Below are positions 17,333-26,234 of a stretch of 64,000 nucleotides of DNA, piece after piece. Made by a program: the position numbers and the translations under genes. Position 1 is the first letter of the stretch, and each line of letters opens with the position of its first letter. Source of the DNA: Gammaproteobacteria bacterium (ex Lamellibrachia satsuma) (lineage in GTDB: Bacteria > Pseudomonadota > Gammaproteobacteria > Chromatiales > Chromatiaceae); the NCBI GenBank assembly GCA_019623805.1, contig CP053680.1, forward strand, positions 186,001-250,000, read 5' to 3'. The notes below the pieces were generated by a model that saw only the letters and a list, made by a program, of their open reading frames with translations, searched no databases and had not been told where the DNA came from.

Positions 17333-18856
17333 ATGGCCGCTTTCAATGAAGACTTCATGCACGATGTCCCGCGTGGTGTCTCCACACGCTATCTTAAACA
17401 GCAGAGTATTCCTCAAGCTAAGTGGCAAACACCAGAGACCATCCTCAAGAGCAAGGCCTTGGCCTACGATCCCGACAGACCGGGAAAGAAGATACTGGTC
17501 GGGGCCATCGGCAAAGCACTGATCGGCATTGCCGATGATCGTCACATCGGGACGATTGCCGGGTCCCGTGCTGGCAAATCGCTAATGCTGATCGCCAATC
17601 TCTTTTTCTATCAGGGCAGCGTACTGGCCACTGACCCCAAGGCGGAGCTGGCCAATCTCACGGCGCTGAAGCGCGCGAGGCTCGGCCAGAAGATCTATAT
17701 CCTTGATCCCTTTGGCTACACAGATGAGAAAGTCGCAGGCTTTCTCGCCTCCTATAACCCGATGGCTGTCCTGAGTCTCGACAGCCCCACAATCATCGAA
17801 GACGCCTCACTAATTGCTGAAGCGATGGTCGTACAAGCCATCGGTCAAAAGGACCTGCACTGGGATGAGAGCGCCAAGAATTTCATTGAGGGCATCATCC
17901 TGTATGTCGCTTCTGATCCTCAATTTGAAGGGGGGCGCAATCTGGTGACCGTCAGAGAACTGATCAAGCAGGCGATGTTATTGGCTCCCAGCCCGGAAGC
18001 GGATGAAGAGCCCTACTACATCCTCGAAGAGGGCATGCTGGATAGTGCCCGGCATCTGCAGAAATTCGAGGGCACGGCTGATCTGGGTGGGACCATTGAA
18101 GGATCAGCGCGGGATTTTTACGATAAGAGCGACCGGGAACGGGATAGTGTGCTCTCCACGGTTCGGCGACATACCAAGTTTCTGGACTACACTGCCATGC
18201 GAAAAATCCTGAAGGATCATGATTTCGATCTGGCGGATCTGAAGCGTGACCCGAAAGGTGTGACGGTTTATCTCTGCTTTCCGGCCACCCGGAGCGAAAT
18301 CAGTAACCGTTGGCTACGAATGTTTATCAATCAGCTATTAGATGCCATGGAGCGTGAGAAAACAGTTCCCGCAGCACCGGTATTGGCCTGCTTGGATGAG
18401 TTTCCGGTATTGGGCTATATGCGCCAACTGGAAAGCGCCATCGGTCAGATCGCATCCTTCCACGTAAAGCTCTGGTTCATCCTTCAGGATTGGAATCAGG
18501 GAAAAGCCCTCTACAAAGAGCGTTGGGAGAGCTTTGTGGGCAATGCCGGTATCATGCAGTTTTTCGGCAATAATGATCTGACCACCACGGAGTATATTTC
18601 CAAGAAACTCGGCAAGACGCCGGTGGAAGTCTCCCGGTTGGGTGAAGTTGGAACACAACAGCAGGAGATGGGGATGACGGGGCGTTCAAACACCATTGAG
18701 TTGCATGACCTACTAACCCCGGAGGAAATCAGCCACCTGTTTGCTCGCAGTGACCGCCTCAAGCGCCAGCTGGTCTTCTGGGCGGGATATCACCCGATGA
18801 TCCTGCAGCGGGTGGAGTATTTTGATCAGGAGGACGCGCTATCCCCCTATTTCTGA
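17333..18856 (+). CDS. TraG/VirD4-family type IV coupling protein
   Basis: The 507-aa ATPase has Walker A GSRAGKS at 77-83, TDPKAEL just after, a Walker B-like ACLDEFPVLG in the second half, and the conserved LWFILQDWNQ. It also has FFGNNDLTT and the late TraG segment DLLTPEEI. Coupling proteins bring the relaxase-DNA complex to a type IV secretion channel. It lacks the usual N-terminal membrane helices, so it is a soluble variant. A GAGGA Shine-Dalgarno precedes the ATG. No complete mating-pair apparatus is in the window, so the element is probably mobilisable rather than self-transmissible. Confidence 0.85.
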   Translation: MAAFNEDFMHDVPRGVSTRYLKQQSIPQAKWQTPETILKSKALAYDPDRPGKKILVGAIGKALIGIADDRHIGTIAGSRAGKSLMLIANLFFYQGSVLATDPKAELANLTALKRARLGQKIYILDPFGYTDEKVAGFLASYNPMAVLSLDSPTIIEDASLIAEAMVVQAIGQKDLHWDESAKNFIEGIILYVASDPQFEGGRNLVTVRELIKQAMLLAPSPEADEEPYYILEEGMLDSARHLQKFEGTADLGGTIEGSARDFYDKSDRERDSVLSTVRRHTKFLDYTAMRKILKDHDFDLADLKRDPKGVTVYLCFPATRSEISNRWLRMFINQLLDAMEREKTVPAAPVLACLDEFPVLGYMRQLESAIGQIASFHVKLWFILQDWNQGKALYKERWESFVGNAGIMQFFGNNDLTTTEYISKKLGKTPVEVSRLGEVGTQQQEMGMTGRSNTIELHDLLTPEEISHLFARSDRLKRQLVFWAGYHPMILQRVEYFDQEDALSPYF

Positions 18857-18954
18857 TACTTGTTTAAGTTGATTCACGCATTATCACAACGGAAATTATT
18901 TAAGATTCGTGATCAACAAGCTTGAATTTACGGGCTTGTAGGTCCTGTCGTATT

Positions 18955-20508
18955 TTATCCATCCATAAAATAGCGCCTAAGCGCATCCCAAACGACCTTG
19001 TCTTCTGGGTTTTTTACATACTGGCGCATGCCATACAAATCGAATGGGTCAGAGAAATCAAATTCTTGTAGAAGAGTATCACTATGAATTTCACTTGGCC
19101 GGTGCTGCATTTCGCTATCTATCTGAAAATGCTTTGTCCACAAACCCCTGTTGTTAAGAAACACAAAAAACTCGCCAGGCATATTATTTATATAGTGAAT
19201 AAGTGCCATAGATTCACCTGAAACCATAGCAAAAGGTGCAGCTGCTCCTTGTATCAGGCGGTAAACAAACTCGTGCTCGTTTTTATCCTGATTAGCTTCT
19301 CCTCTCATTAAAATCTGCATCGTCAACGATAGCATTCCTAACCTTGTTTTTCCCCATGGATGCGCCTCATTAGGAAAAAGCACATCGATAGAAGCATAAT
19401 CTCTGTTATAGCTATCTAAGCCCATATAGACAGCCGGATCAATTTCCTGCCCCCTTAAGAAGGCGGCACGATCTAGCAAAGCAATAACGGATAAGACAAC
19501 AACTCCAGCCACGACACCCACATATCTACTTCCTAATATATCGACAGCGGCACTTATTGTGGAGCCAAGAGCGAAGGCATCTGCAGCAATTTCCAAAGAA
19601 TGCAGTGGCAAATATTTTGTTCGATACTTTTCAATCTGCTCCTCATCAATATCTGTATCAGTAAATGAATATAAATAACCATTCGGATCAAAACACGCTT
19701 CATAAATGACGCTTCTTATATCCGAAGAATTTTCTGAAAGATGACCTGCACGCACATGAGCGATCTCATGCGAAACAAGGAAAGTTGTCATTAGCATATG
19801 TAGATGAGTGATCTTTTTTAATTCATCTTCTTCAAATTGAAAACTCGTCCCGATACGATACTTCTCTCCTTCTGACAATGATGCCATCAAGTAAGGCAGT
19901 TGCATCCGATGCCATGAGCGAGAAAACACATTCTGAAAATGCTCAGTTGATAGATGCTCTATGAAATGTGGTCTGCCAGTTTCTTGTTGACAAGAGCGAA
20001 TCAGATCACCCAATGTAAAAGCGATCAAAGCCAAATCGAGGAGCAAGTAACGCCCTAATTCAATTAAATAGATATTTGTCCCTACTAGGGATATTTTACC
20101 GTGTGGTCTGTAACTGCAATCCGTTGCAAAAAAAAGCATATCTTTTTTAACGCCATCATGCTCAGCCATACCCTCCAAGACCAAGTTAACCGAATGACTT
20201 ATATAGTAGACAGTATCGGCTGGTTCATATGGCGAGAAAACAAGGCCCCATTTGTCAATTGCCGATCGCGTTTTTTCTATTTCTTCTTCAGACAGGTCGA
20301 TTGCAAACGTGGTGTATTCATTTTCAGATAGATACTTCTCTATTTCACCAGTGGAAACAGACTTATCTACCAATAACGCGTGAAACCTCTCACGCTGCAT
20401 CAGTCTTTGCGTTATATCTCGCCCGCCACTGGCACTGCATTCGCTCTCAATTTGACGCCTTTTTATTATTTTTACTACAGCATCTAGCACATAACTATTG
20501 TCTGACAT
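18955..20508 (-). CDS. Predicted zinc metallopeptidase with a membrane segment
   Basis: The product is about 517 aa from the ATG at 20508, or 550 aa from a TTG at 20607 that overlaps the previous stop. It has HEIAHVRAGH (first His at 280 of the longer form) and, about 60 residues on, SLEIAADAFALG, whose Glu/Asp may complete a gluzincin site. A hydrophobic stretch follows (VGVVAGVVVLSVIALL), probably one membrane helix. The first 250 residues match nothing I know. HExxH with such spacing recalls M48-like or Lit/U49-like peptidases. It is the last gene of a tight three-gene operon with an ankyrin protein. Confidence 0.65.
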   Translation of the reverse strand: MSDNSYVLDAVVKIIKRRQIESECSASGGRDITQRLMQRERFHALLVDKSVSTGEIEKYLSENEYTTFAIDLSEEEIEKTRSAIDKWGLVFSPYEPADTVYYISHSVNLVLEGMAEHDGVKKDMLFFATDCSYRPHGKISLVGTNIYLIELGRYLLLDLALIAFTLGDLIRSCQQETGRPHFIEHLSTEHFQNVFSRSWHRMQLPYLMASLSEGEKYRIGTSFQFEEDELKKITHLHMLMTTFLVSHEIAHVRAGHLSENSSDIRSVIYEACFDPNGYLYSFTDTDIDEEQIEKYRTKYLPLHSLEIAADAFALGSTISAAVDILGSRYVGVVAGVVVLSVIALLDRAAFLRGQEIDPAVYMGLDSYNRDYASIDVLFPNEAHPWGKTRLGMLSLTMQILMRGEANQDKNEHEFVYRLIQGAAAPFAMVSGESMALIHYINNMPGEFFVFLNNRGLWTKHFQIDSEMQHRPSEIHSDTLLQEFDFSDPFDLYGMRQYVKNPEDKVVWDALRRYFMDG

Positions 20509-20603
20509 ATAGGGATATTTTGTATTCAGCAGCGACCATTGACGCCAGACAGTGAAGTCCTTCCTGATTATAGTGCAATGTTGCGCTCCAAAAAGAAGGC
20601 ATC

Positions 20604-21260
20604 TCAATAATTACCGCACGCAAGATCACTTATAGACATTCCGTGTTGTTTCGCTTGACCGATAGTTTTATTTAGAAGGAGCCTTTCAACGGAACGATGC
20701 CGCCCGAACTCATACGATAGATCAAGTGCCGTACGTCCTTTTTGATCACGAAGGAGATAGTCACACTTTTTCGAATTAACCAATTCTCTTACTACCTCTT
20801 TTGCAGAACTTGAGGCAGCATAATGCAATGCGGTCATTCCATGTATGGGGTCCTTGAAATTTACCGGGAAGCCAGTTTTTTCAATTTCTTTAACCTTGTC
20901 CGCATTGCCTCTCCTGGCTGCGTCTAAAAATATCATTCCCAACTCAAAGAGCTTATTCTCCATATCTGGATACTTCCCTTTGAAAACTGCCAGTTGTTTT
21001 TTTGTTTTTTTGATCCCTTGGCTTTCCATGGCCTTCATTGTTAACCTTTCTAACTCTTGCTCTTCATTCTTAAGTTGCTTAATAACCTCATCAATCACAT
21101 CGTTCATCAGTGACCCTTTTAACTGTTCACCTGAACTACCTAACAGGCCGAAGCCTTGACCCATATTTCGTGCCATTTTCGAAGATAATGGCTCCACTTC
21201 TCCGTCACTGAGCTGTTTCTTGTAAATAGCCCATCGCTTCTGATTTTCTCTAATCGACAT
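20604..21260 (-). CDS. Ankyrin-repeat protein
   Basis: The 218-aa protein is helical in its first half (coiled coil around VIKQLKNEEQELERLTMKAME). It then has about three ankyrin repeats: FLDAARRGNADKVKEIEKTG, GMTALHYAASSSAKEVVREL and GRTALDLSYEFGRHRSVERLL. I chose MSIRENQ at 21260 because GGAGG sits 8 nt upstream. It overlaps the previous gene by 11 nt. Ankyrin repeats usually bind proteins, so it may link or restrain the neighbouring peptidase. Confidence 0.75.
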   Translation of the reverse strand: MSIRENQKRWAIYKKQLSDGEVEPLSSKMARNMGQGFGLLGSSGEQLKGSLMNDVIDEVIKQLKNEEQELERLTMKAMESQGIKKTKKQLAVFKGKYPDMENKLFELGMIFLDAARRGNADKVKEIEKTGFPVNFKDPIHGMTALHYAASSSAKEVVRELVNSKKCDYLLRDQKGRTALDLSYEFGRHRSVERLLLNKTIGQAKQHGMSISDLACGNY

Positions 21261-22110
21261 TGGTAGCACCTCCATCTGAATCATTGCAAGAAAAATTAAC
21301 ATTTCTATTGAATATCAATATGTTATTTCCCGCTGATTTCAGTTCAGACATGAAATACTCAAAATAATCATCAATTCTAAAAATAGTGCTCAGCTCAATG
21401 GGATGTTGGTAATCAAGCAAGATAACGTGCTCTGGGTTCTCCCCTTCATAAATGCCTGGATCAACGGCCAAAGTAAGGTAGATTCTGTTTTCCCCTGTCA
21501 CAATATCCTTGGCAAGACATATCAAATTATCTTCTGGAGTGATAACTGCCCATCCGGAGAAACGTTGCTCGCTCATTGAAGAAGTACATTTTAGGCCAAC
21601 AGACAATACGCCTTGCTCTGAGGTTTCACCGAAAGAAAGACAACAGATCCCCTTGCCACTAGCATCTTCATATGTTGCCGCAAACTCCCCACACAAATTG
21701 ACTGAAGAAAGAAACGGTTTCTCATCAACAGACTTATAAAAATACTCGAATAAACACAGCCCTGCCATTATATCCGGTCTTTTTGCTTCCACATGTAGCT
21801 TTGTTGTTGATGAATAAGGATTTTCTGGGTCTACAAGGTAATCCTCGATTGCTTCCCAGAACTCATTTCTCCTTGATGTGGGAAAACTAACTCCTTTCGG
21901 TTGTCCCTCCGCATGCCTTCGCAAGGCCTCCCCATCGATATTCAAGTAGGCTTTTCCCAAACGAGTCCTCGTTCCTTCAATGTCCGCAGCAATCATGATC
22001 CACGAATAATCATCAGCTTTATCTTTCTGTGCGAACTGATAGAAGCGCTGCAATCCCGTTCTAAGAAGTTCTTTTTGCTCCTTTGAATATTGCTGCCTGG
22101 CTTTCGTCAT
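21250..22110 (-). CDS. Hypothetical protein, first gene of the ankyrin-peptidase module
   Basis: The product is about 286 aa starting MTKARQQYSKEQKELL; GGAG is 8 nt before this ATG, which decides against the ATG two codons earlier. The N-terminal half is helical and charged and the C-terminal half beta-rich with several Cys (GKGICCLSFGE, GLKCTSSMSEQRFSGWAVI). No known domain is recognised. It heads a run of three overlapping genes (unknown, ankyrin, Zn-peptidase) on the minus strand inside the mobile element, a layout common for accessory defence or toxin modules. Confidence 0.6.
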   Translation of the reverse strand: MTKARQQYSKEQKELLRTGLQRFYQFAQKDKADDYSWIMIAADIEGTRTRLGKAYLNIDGEALRRHAEGQPKGVSFPTSRRNEFWEAIEDYLVDPENPYSSTTKLHVEAKRPDIMAGLCLFEYFYKSVDEKPFLSSVNLCGEFAATYEDASGKGICCLSFGETSEQGVLSVGLKCTSSMSEQRFSGWAVITPEDNLICLAKDIVTGENRIYLTLAVDPGIYEGENPEHVILLDYQHPIELSTIFRIDDYFEYFMSELKSAGNNILIFNRNVNFSCNDSDGGATNVD

Positions 22111-22293
22111 CCACATATCTCCACGTCTAATCCAGAACCATTCCGATCACCCAAATCCAGTTCAAACATCATATCGATAACCAACCAGATGACTACCACA
22201 TGGAAAAACGAGGAAGGGAAGAGGGAGTCATAGGCAGAAAGTTCGAGATTATAACGATCATGTAATTCTGATGCCTTCCAACGAGGTACAAAC

Positions 22294-22977
22294 ATGGCAA
22301 AAAAATCAGTTTTCGGCGGATTCCCATCAACTAGGAAAAGCAGCAATGATCACGGCGATCCGATTATTGCCATCATGGCCCGCTGCCCTACGCCGAGGCG
22401 GACCAAAGCGGCGGATATTCTATCCCTCACCACCACAATTTCCGTTGCGGCTGGCGCTTTAGTCTACCTCCAGAATCAACCGGGGGCCATCGGCGCGGAA
22501 GAAGCCACTCTTGTAGCCGGATCGCTCCTCACTTACCCGCTTTTCAAATCCGGCTGGCGTTTTCTTCTTAAGAAGAAAATCAGGATAACGCTCGACCTCA
22601 CTACATTTTCCTTCAAAACCTGGCGTGGCTGGAAGCATTTTGACCGCACGTTGCCCCATGGCTACGCCTTACTGCCCCACGACAAGACAAAAGCCGAAGC
22701 ACGACACAACGAATTCCGCACACGGCTTGCGCAAGCAGAAGGGGAAGTCATCCAGCCACCTGAGTATTTCGGGGAGGCGGTGCACCTGTGTTTCATCCAT
22801 GCCGGACAGCGGATCGATATCACAGCCATCTACGGAAAGAAGATGGCATTGGCGCTGCAATCCAGGCTGCAGCTCTGTGATGGCGTACTTGATGCCCATG
22901 CGGGCATAAACGGTGGCACTCATCTGAGCCCCCAGCAATCTTCCACGCCCCAGCCGGGCGATCTGCCCGATGACTGA
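22294..22977 (+). CDS. Membrane-anchored hypothetical protein
   Basis: The 227-aa product has a hydrophobic pair of segments near 45-90 (LSLTTTISVAAGALVYLQ, then EEATLVAGSLLTYPLFKSGWRFLL). A soluble C-terminal domain follows (HFDRTLPHGYALLPHDKTKAEARHNEF broken by turns). GAGG stands 7 nt before the ATG. It is the first of four same-strand genes (22294-25547) that end in a periplasmic VWA-like protein. Function unknown; probably an element-borne membrane complex. Confidence 0.6.
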   Translation: MAKKSVFGGFPSTRKSSNDHGDPIIAIMARCPTPRRTKAADILSLTTTISVAAGALVYLQNQPGAIGAEEATLVAGSLLTYPLFKSGWRFLLKKKIRITLDLTTFSFKTWRGWKHFDRTLPHGYALLPHDKTKAEARHNEFRTRLAQAEGEVIQPPEYFGEAVHLCFIHAGQRIDITAIYGKKMALALQSRLQLCDGVLDAHAGINGGTHLSPQQSSTPQPGDLPDD

Positions 22978-22989
22978 AGGAGAATGCTT

Positions 22990-23385
22990 ATGAGCACGTT
23001 CGTTTTACGTTTCATTATCGCAGTCCCCTTGGCCCGGCTCCTGTCCGGTTATCTGGTGGATGCCATTTACTGGATCTTCTGGAACCTGATCGGGGTGAAC
23101 GCGATCCCCTGGGATAAGCGATTCGATACCGCCCTGCACTGGGTCTGCGGTTTCATCGCCCTGGCTCGTCTGATCCGGGAGTTTCCCCGGCTGCCGCGTA
23201 TCGCACTGGCGGCCCTGATTGCCTACCTCGCCACGCCCCACCTGCTTGATGGGTTGCTCTGGACCTTTGATGCACAGATGCCGCCCCCCGGCCTGTGGCG
23301 CACTTATCTGTACGGGTTTTTTGGGCTTTTTACTTATGCCGTAGCCAAGAGCTGGCTGCGTTGGATTCCCCCACTCACTTTCTGA
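22990..23385 (+). CDS. Small integral membrane protein
   Basis: The product is about 131 aa with three or four hydrophobic stretches (FVLRFIIAVPLARLLSGYLV, WVCGFIALARLI, IALAALIAYLATPHLL, YGFFGLFTYAVAKSWL). The ATG at 22990 has AAGGAG 7 nt upstream; the ATG at 22984 is too close to it. It is second in the four-gene membrane module. No family recognised. Confidence 0.6.
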   Translation: MSTFVLRFIIAVPLARLLSGYLVDAIYWIFWNLIGVNAIPWDKRFDTALHWVCGFIALARLIREFPRLPRIALAALIAYLATPHLLDGLLWTFDAQMPPPGLWRTYLYGFFGLFTYAVAKSWLRWIPPLTF

Positions 23386-23407
23386 ACGCAATGTAAGGAG
23401 ATTCACC

Positions 23408-24715
23408 ATGCATCACGATGCTCCATTTGATTTTGACCGGCTTCAGGAAGTCATTCAGACCTTCCTCGAATTCATGCAGACCAATGAAGAGGTCATGCTT
23501 TTCGCCGTGGCCTTTGCCGCAACGGCCTACGGACTGAAGAAGTGGGGCAAGAAGCTGTTTCACCGCCTACGGCTGTGGGTCACCCAGCACAAGGCGCGGA
23601 AAATCAAGCTCCCCAAGCACTTGATACCGGATCAGAACGGCTGGTTTCAAGCTGAGCTGGAATTGTGCGCCAAATACTACCATCGCTACATGCTGGCGCG
23701 CACCGACCTGTCGCTCTACGACAAGGCACAGAGTTATCTCAGGAAGTGCCACGAGCTGGGTAGAGCACCTGCCCCGCTTTGGGCCAAGCTCGTAGTTGGC
23801 GGCCTGACGCTGGCAGAGTCAGTGGTGTTCGGCATGGTTGTGGCCGAGTTGGGCATGGACAGCATCACGCCTGAGATGCAGCCCACAATTGCCGGACTGA
23901 TCGGCCTGACTCTGGCCACCGTGTTGATGCTCATGACCCATTTCGCGGGGACTGAGTGGCACAACAACGAGCTCATCGACAAGGTGGGCAAGATGGCTCG
24001 CGAACTCCTCCGCAACGGACAGACCACCGGGGCCTCCGATCTGACCCGCAACACCAAGGTCTCACTGGCCAATGACGGGGAAGATGATGGCCTGTCACCC
24101 GCCCAGCAACTGCTGAACCGGATCAATGCCAACTACAACTTGACGCCAGATTGGCGTGGAATGCAATTCACGCTCATGTTCATCACTGGCCTGTTGGTAT
24201 TGGCCTTCCTGGCTCGGCTCAGTGTCACCGATCTGGTGGAAACAGCCTACGCGGCAGAGCCTCTGTTCTCGGCTGAACTTGACGACCTCGGTCTTGCGGG
24301 AGAACTCGGCCTGGGCAATGACGATGATTCCGGTGGTGGCTGGCTGGCCACCGGCAAGGTCTCCACCCTAATGATCTTCTCTTTGCTGTTCGCAGGCATC
24401 CAGGCTCTGTCGATCTATCTGGGAAAAACCTTCGGCTTTGCTGGAAAGGAGGCCCGCAAGGCCTACCAGATCATCAAATCCTTCGCGACCCGTGAGGCAT
24501 ACCTCAACACCAAGCAGGCCCGGCAGATCGAAATTCAGAACTCTGCACAAACCGAACTCAACCGGTTGCAGCAGGCCATCATCGAAAAATTGTCTGCCGA
24601 GGGCGTGGATGCGGAGGCCTTTGCCGCCGCCAAGCGCTCCAGCGAACGTACCTTCCTGGCCTATATCCAGGCCAAAAAACATGAACAGGAGATCCGCAAC
24701 TATGAAAACCTTTAA
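23408..24715 (+). CDS. Polytopic membrane protein with C-terminal coiled coil
   Basis: The 435-aa protein has membrane segments near 30-45, 135-185 (VVGGLTLAESVVFGMVV, AGLIGLTLATVLMLMTHF), 250-270 (FTLMFITGLLVLAFLARL) and 315-335 (STLMIFSLLFAGIQALSIYL). A Gly/Asp-rich loop (LGLGNDDDSGGGWLA) precedes the last helix. A long coiled coil forms the C-terminus (QIEIQNSAQTELNRLQQAII). AAGGAG precedes the ATG. Its last 14 nt overlap the next gene. It probably scaffolds the membrane module; function unknown. Confidence 0.65.
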   Translation: MHHDAPFDFDRLQEVIQTFLEFMQTNEEVMLFAVAFAATAYGLKKWGKKLFHRLRLWVTQHKARKIKLPKHLIPDQNGWFQAELELCAKYYHRYMLARTDLSLYDKAQSYLRKCHELGRAPAPLWAKLVVGGLTLAESVVFGMVVAELGMDSITPEMQPTIAGLIGLTLATVLMLMTHFAGTEWHNNELIDKVGKMARELLRNGQTTGASDLTRNTKVSLANDGEDDGLSPAQQLLNRINANYNLTPDWRGMQFTLMFITGLLVLAFLARLSVTDLVETAYAAEPLFSAELDDLGLAGELGLGNDDDSGGGWLATGKVSTLMIFSLLFAGIQALSIYLGKTFGFAGKEARKAYQIIKSFATREAYLNTKQARQIEIQNSAQTELNRLQQAIIEKLSAEGVDAEAFAAAKRSSERTFLAYIQAKKHEQEIRNYENL

Positions 24716-25547
24716 AACCACCTTGCTGGCTACGGCCATTGCCCTGGCAGGATTTGCCAACTCTGCAATGGCCCGTGACGATCTGGGCAACTGCTATGGG
24801 GCCATAGCCTCCCACGTCGATACGACGGCATTCCAGCGCCCTGACCGCGAGCTGTTCGTGCTGATTGATCAGACCATGAAACCGGACGCTGAACTGAAAC
24901 GAGAGCTGATCAGGAAAACGCTGGGCTACCTCCGCAAAGGCGACCGAATCTCGGTGGTCTCGTTCTCAGCCTATGCCAAAAAGCACTATACGGAGTTGGT
25001 CTTTACGGGAACATTCGAGCGCTCTTTTCCCAAGGCAACCTTCAAAGCCGTGCCAATCCGCAAAACCCGCTCGTTCGAGCACTGCCTAAAAACCCAGTGG
25101 GGCAAGCGCACGCTGATTGCCCGCAGGATCATCGAGGCGATCACCTCAGAAGGAGATGCGTATGATTTCTCGCATACGGAGCTGATTGGCACGCTGAACA
25201 CGCTTGCGAAGGATCTGATCGGCAAATCTGATGCAAAGGAGCGTTCTTTGCTGCTTCTGTCCGATATGTTTGAAAATTCCCATATGACTACCTTCTTCAG
25301 GAAAGGTGAAGTGCGTCTGATCAAGCCCAAAGCCGAGATGGCCAAGATCAAGAAAGTTGGAATGATCCCGGACCTTTCCGGCATCAAGGTCTACATCATC
25401 GGTGGTGGCTGGCTGGAAGACGGCAGCCTCTATCAGGATGCCCGTAGGCTCAAGGCCATGCGCCGCTTCTGGGAACGGTTCTTCGCCGCCTCTGGTGGCA
25501 AACTGGAGGGTTTTGGCGAGCCAATGTTGCTCACCGACATCAGGTAG
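24702..25547 (+). CDS. Secreted VWA-like protein
   Basis: The 281-aa protein begins with a clear signal peptide (MKTFKTTLLATAIALAGFAN, cleavage probably after SAMA). The mature part reads as a von Willebrand A fold: ELFVLIDQTM for the first strand with an imperfect DxSxS-like site, DRISVVSFSAYAK, LLLLSDMFENS with the second Asp, and IKVYIIGGGW. The ATG at 24702 overlaps the previous gene (ATG to TAA over 14 nt), so translation is coupled. It is probably periplasmic. VWA domains often handle metal-dependent protein contacts; the partner is likely the membrane protein upstream. Confidence 0.6.
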   Translation: MKTFKTTLLATAIALAGFANSAMARDDLGNCYGAIASHVDTTAFQRPDRELFVLIDQTMKPDAELKRELIRKTLGYLRKGDRISVVSFSAYAKKHYTELVFTGTFERSFPKATFKAVPIRKTRSFEHCLKTQWGKRTLIARRIIEAITSEGDAYDFSHTELIGTLNTLAKDLIGKSDAKERSLLLLSDMFENSHMTTFFRKGEVRLIKPKAEMAKIKKVGMIPDLSGIKVYIIGGGWLEDGSLYQDARRLKAMRRFWERFFAASGGKLEGFGEPMLLTDIR

Positions 25548-25581
25548 CTCTCACTTCCTTCCGCATCTGGGGCAATCGAAG

Positions 25582-25628
25582 GGACGGCGCGAAACCCGAG
25601 CACCAAGGGTTAGCGCCGTCCTTTCTTG
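25582..25628 (+). terminator. Rho-independent terminator after the membrane/VWA module
   Basis: A 9-bp stem GGACGGCGC (25582-25590) / GCGCCGTCC (25613-25621) is followed by TTTCTT. It lies 35 nt beyond the VWA-like gene. Confidence 0.75.
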
Positions 25629-25659
25629 TGATTTCTAGCGCAAGTTAGATAACATATAT

Positions 25660-25766
25660 ATTATTATGTATTCGTTATTAATAACATTTAAGATATTTTA
25701 GTGTTGACTTTATATAATCTATTCGTTATTTATTATGTGTACCACGATAACTTATAGGTTATTACC
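25660..25766 (+). promoter_or_regulatory. AT-rich promoter/operator of the mobile mystery A-B pair
   Basis: The stretch is strikingly AT-rich compared with its neighbours. It contains two direct copies of TATTCGTTATT (around 25671 and 25721), likely binding sites for the HTH protein encoded next. A TTGACT box near 25705 could be a -35 element. Autoregulation is inferred. Confidence 0.45.
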
Positions 25767-26234
25767 ATGCGCTCTCAAGATCGTGCCACAGCCCGCCGCC
25801 AGCTAGACAAACGCCTGAGCCTTCTGCCAAGCGCTGATAGCCTTGTACGCCCGCCACGCGGTTGGATTAAAGCCATTCGTGAAGCGTTGGGTATGACAAC
25901 GGCCCAGCTCGGCAAGCGCCTGGGTGTCAGCCAGCCCCGTGCCGTCGCCATCGAAAAAGCAGAAAGCACAGGATCGATAACGCTCGACTCACTGGAGCGT
26001 GCCGCCCAAGCCCTCGACTGTCGCTTGGTCTACTCCCTCGTTCCCAGAAAACCGCTCGAAAAGCTCATTGAAGAGCGCGCCCACCTTCTCGCGAAAAAAC
26101 GGCTGGAATCAACCGGCCACAGTATGAAACTGGAAGCCCAGGGCGTTGATGCAACGGATGAAAGCGAACAGCTAAAAAACCTGGTCAATAAAATCATTGC
26201 ACAAGGTGGCTCCAAACTGTGGGAGGACGTATGA
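25767..26234 (+). CDS. Mobile mystery protein A (HTH regulator)
   Basis: The 155-aa protein has an N-terminal RxxxRRQLDKRL segment and a Cro/C1-type HTH (TTAQLGKRLGVSQPRAVAIE). It then has the typical SITLDSLERAAQALDCRLVYSLVP. This is the architecture of mobile mystery protein A, always found before a Fic-type protein B on mobile elements. It probably represses the pair and may act as the antitoxin-like partner. Its stop overlaps the start of the next gene (ATGA). Confidence 0.85.
   Translation: MRSQDRATARRQLDKRLSLLPSADSLVRPPRGWIKAIREALGMTTAQLGKRLGVSQPRAVAIEKAESTGSITLDSLERAAQALDCRLVYSLVPRKPLEKLIEERAHLLAKKRLESTGHSMKLEAQGVDATDESEQLKNLVNKIIAQGGSKLWEDV

Noticed and set aside
24438..24701. Longer start of the VWA-like gene
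   Set aside because: It would bury the signal peptide and overlap the upstream gene fully; ATG 24702 begins the signal peptide.
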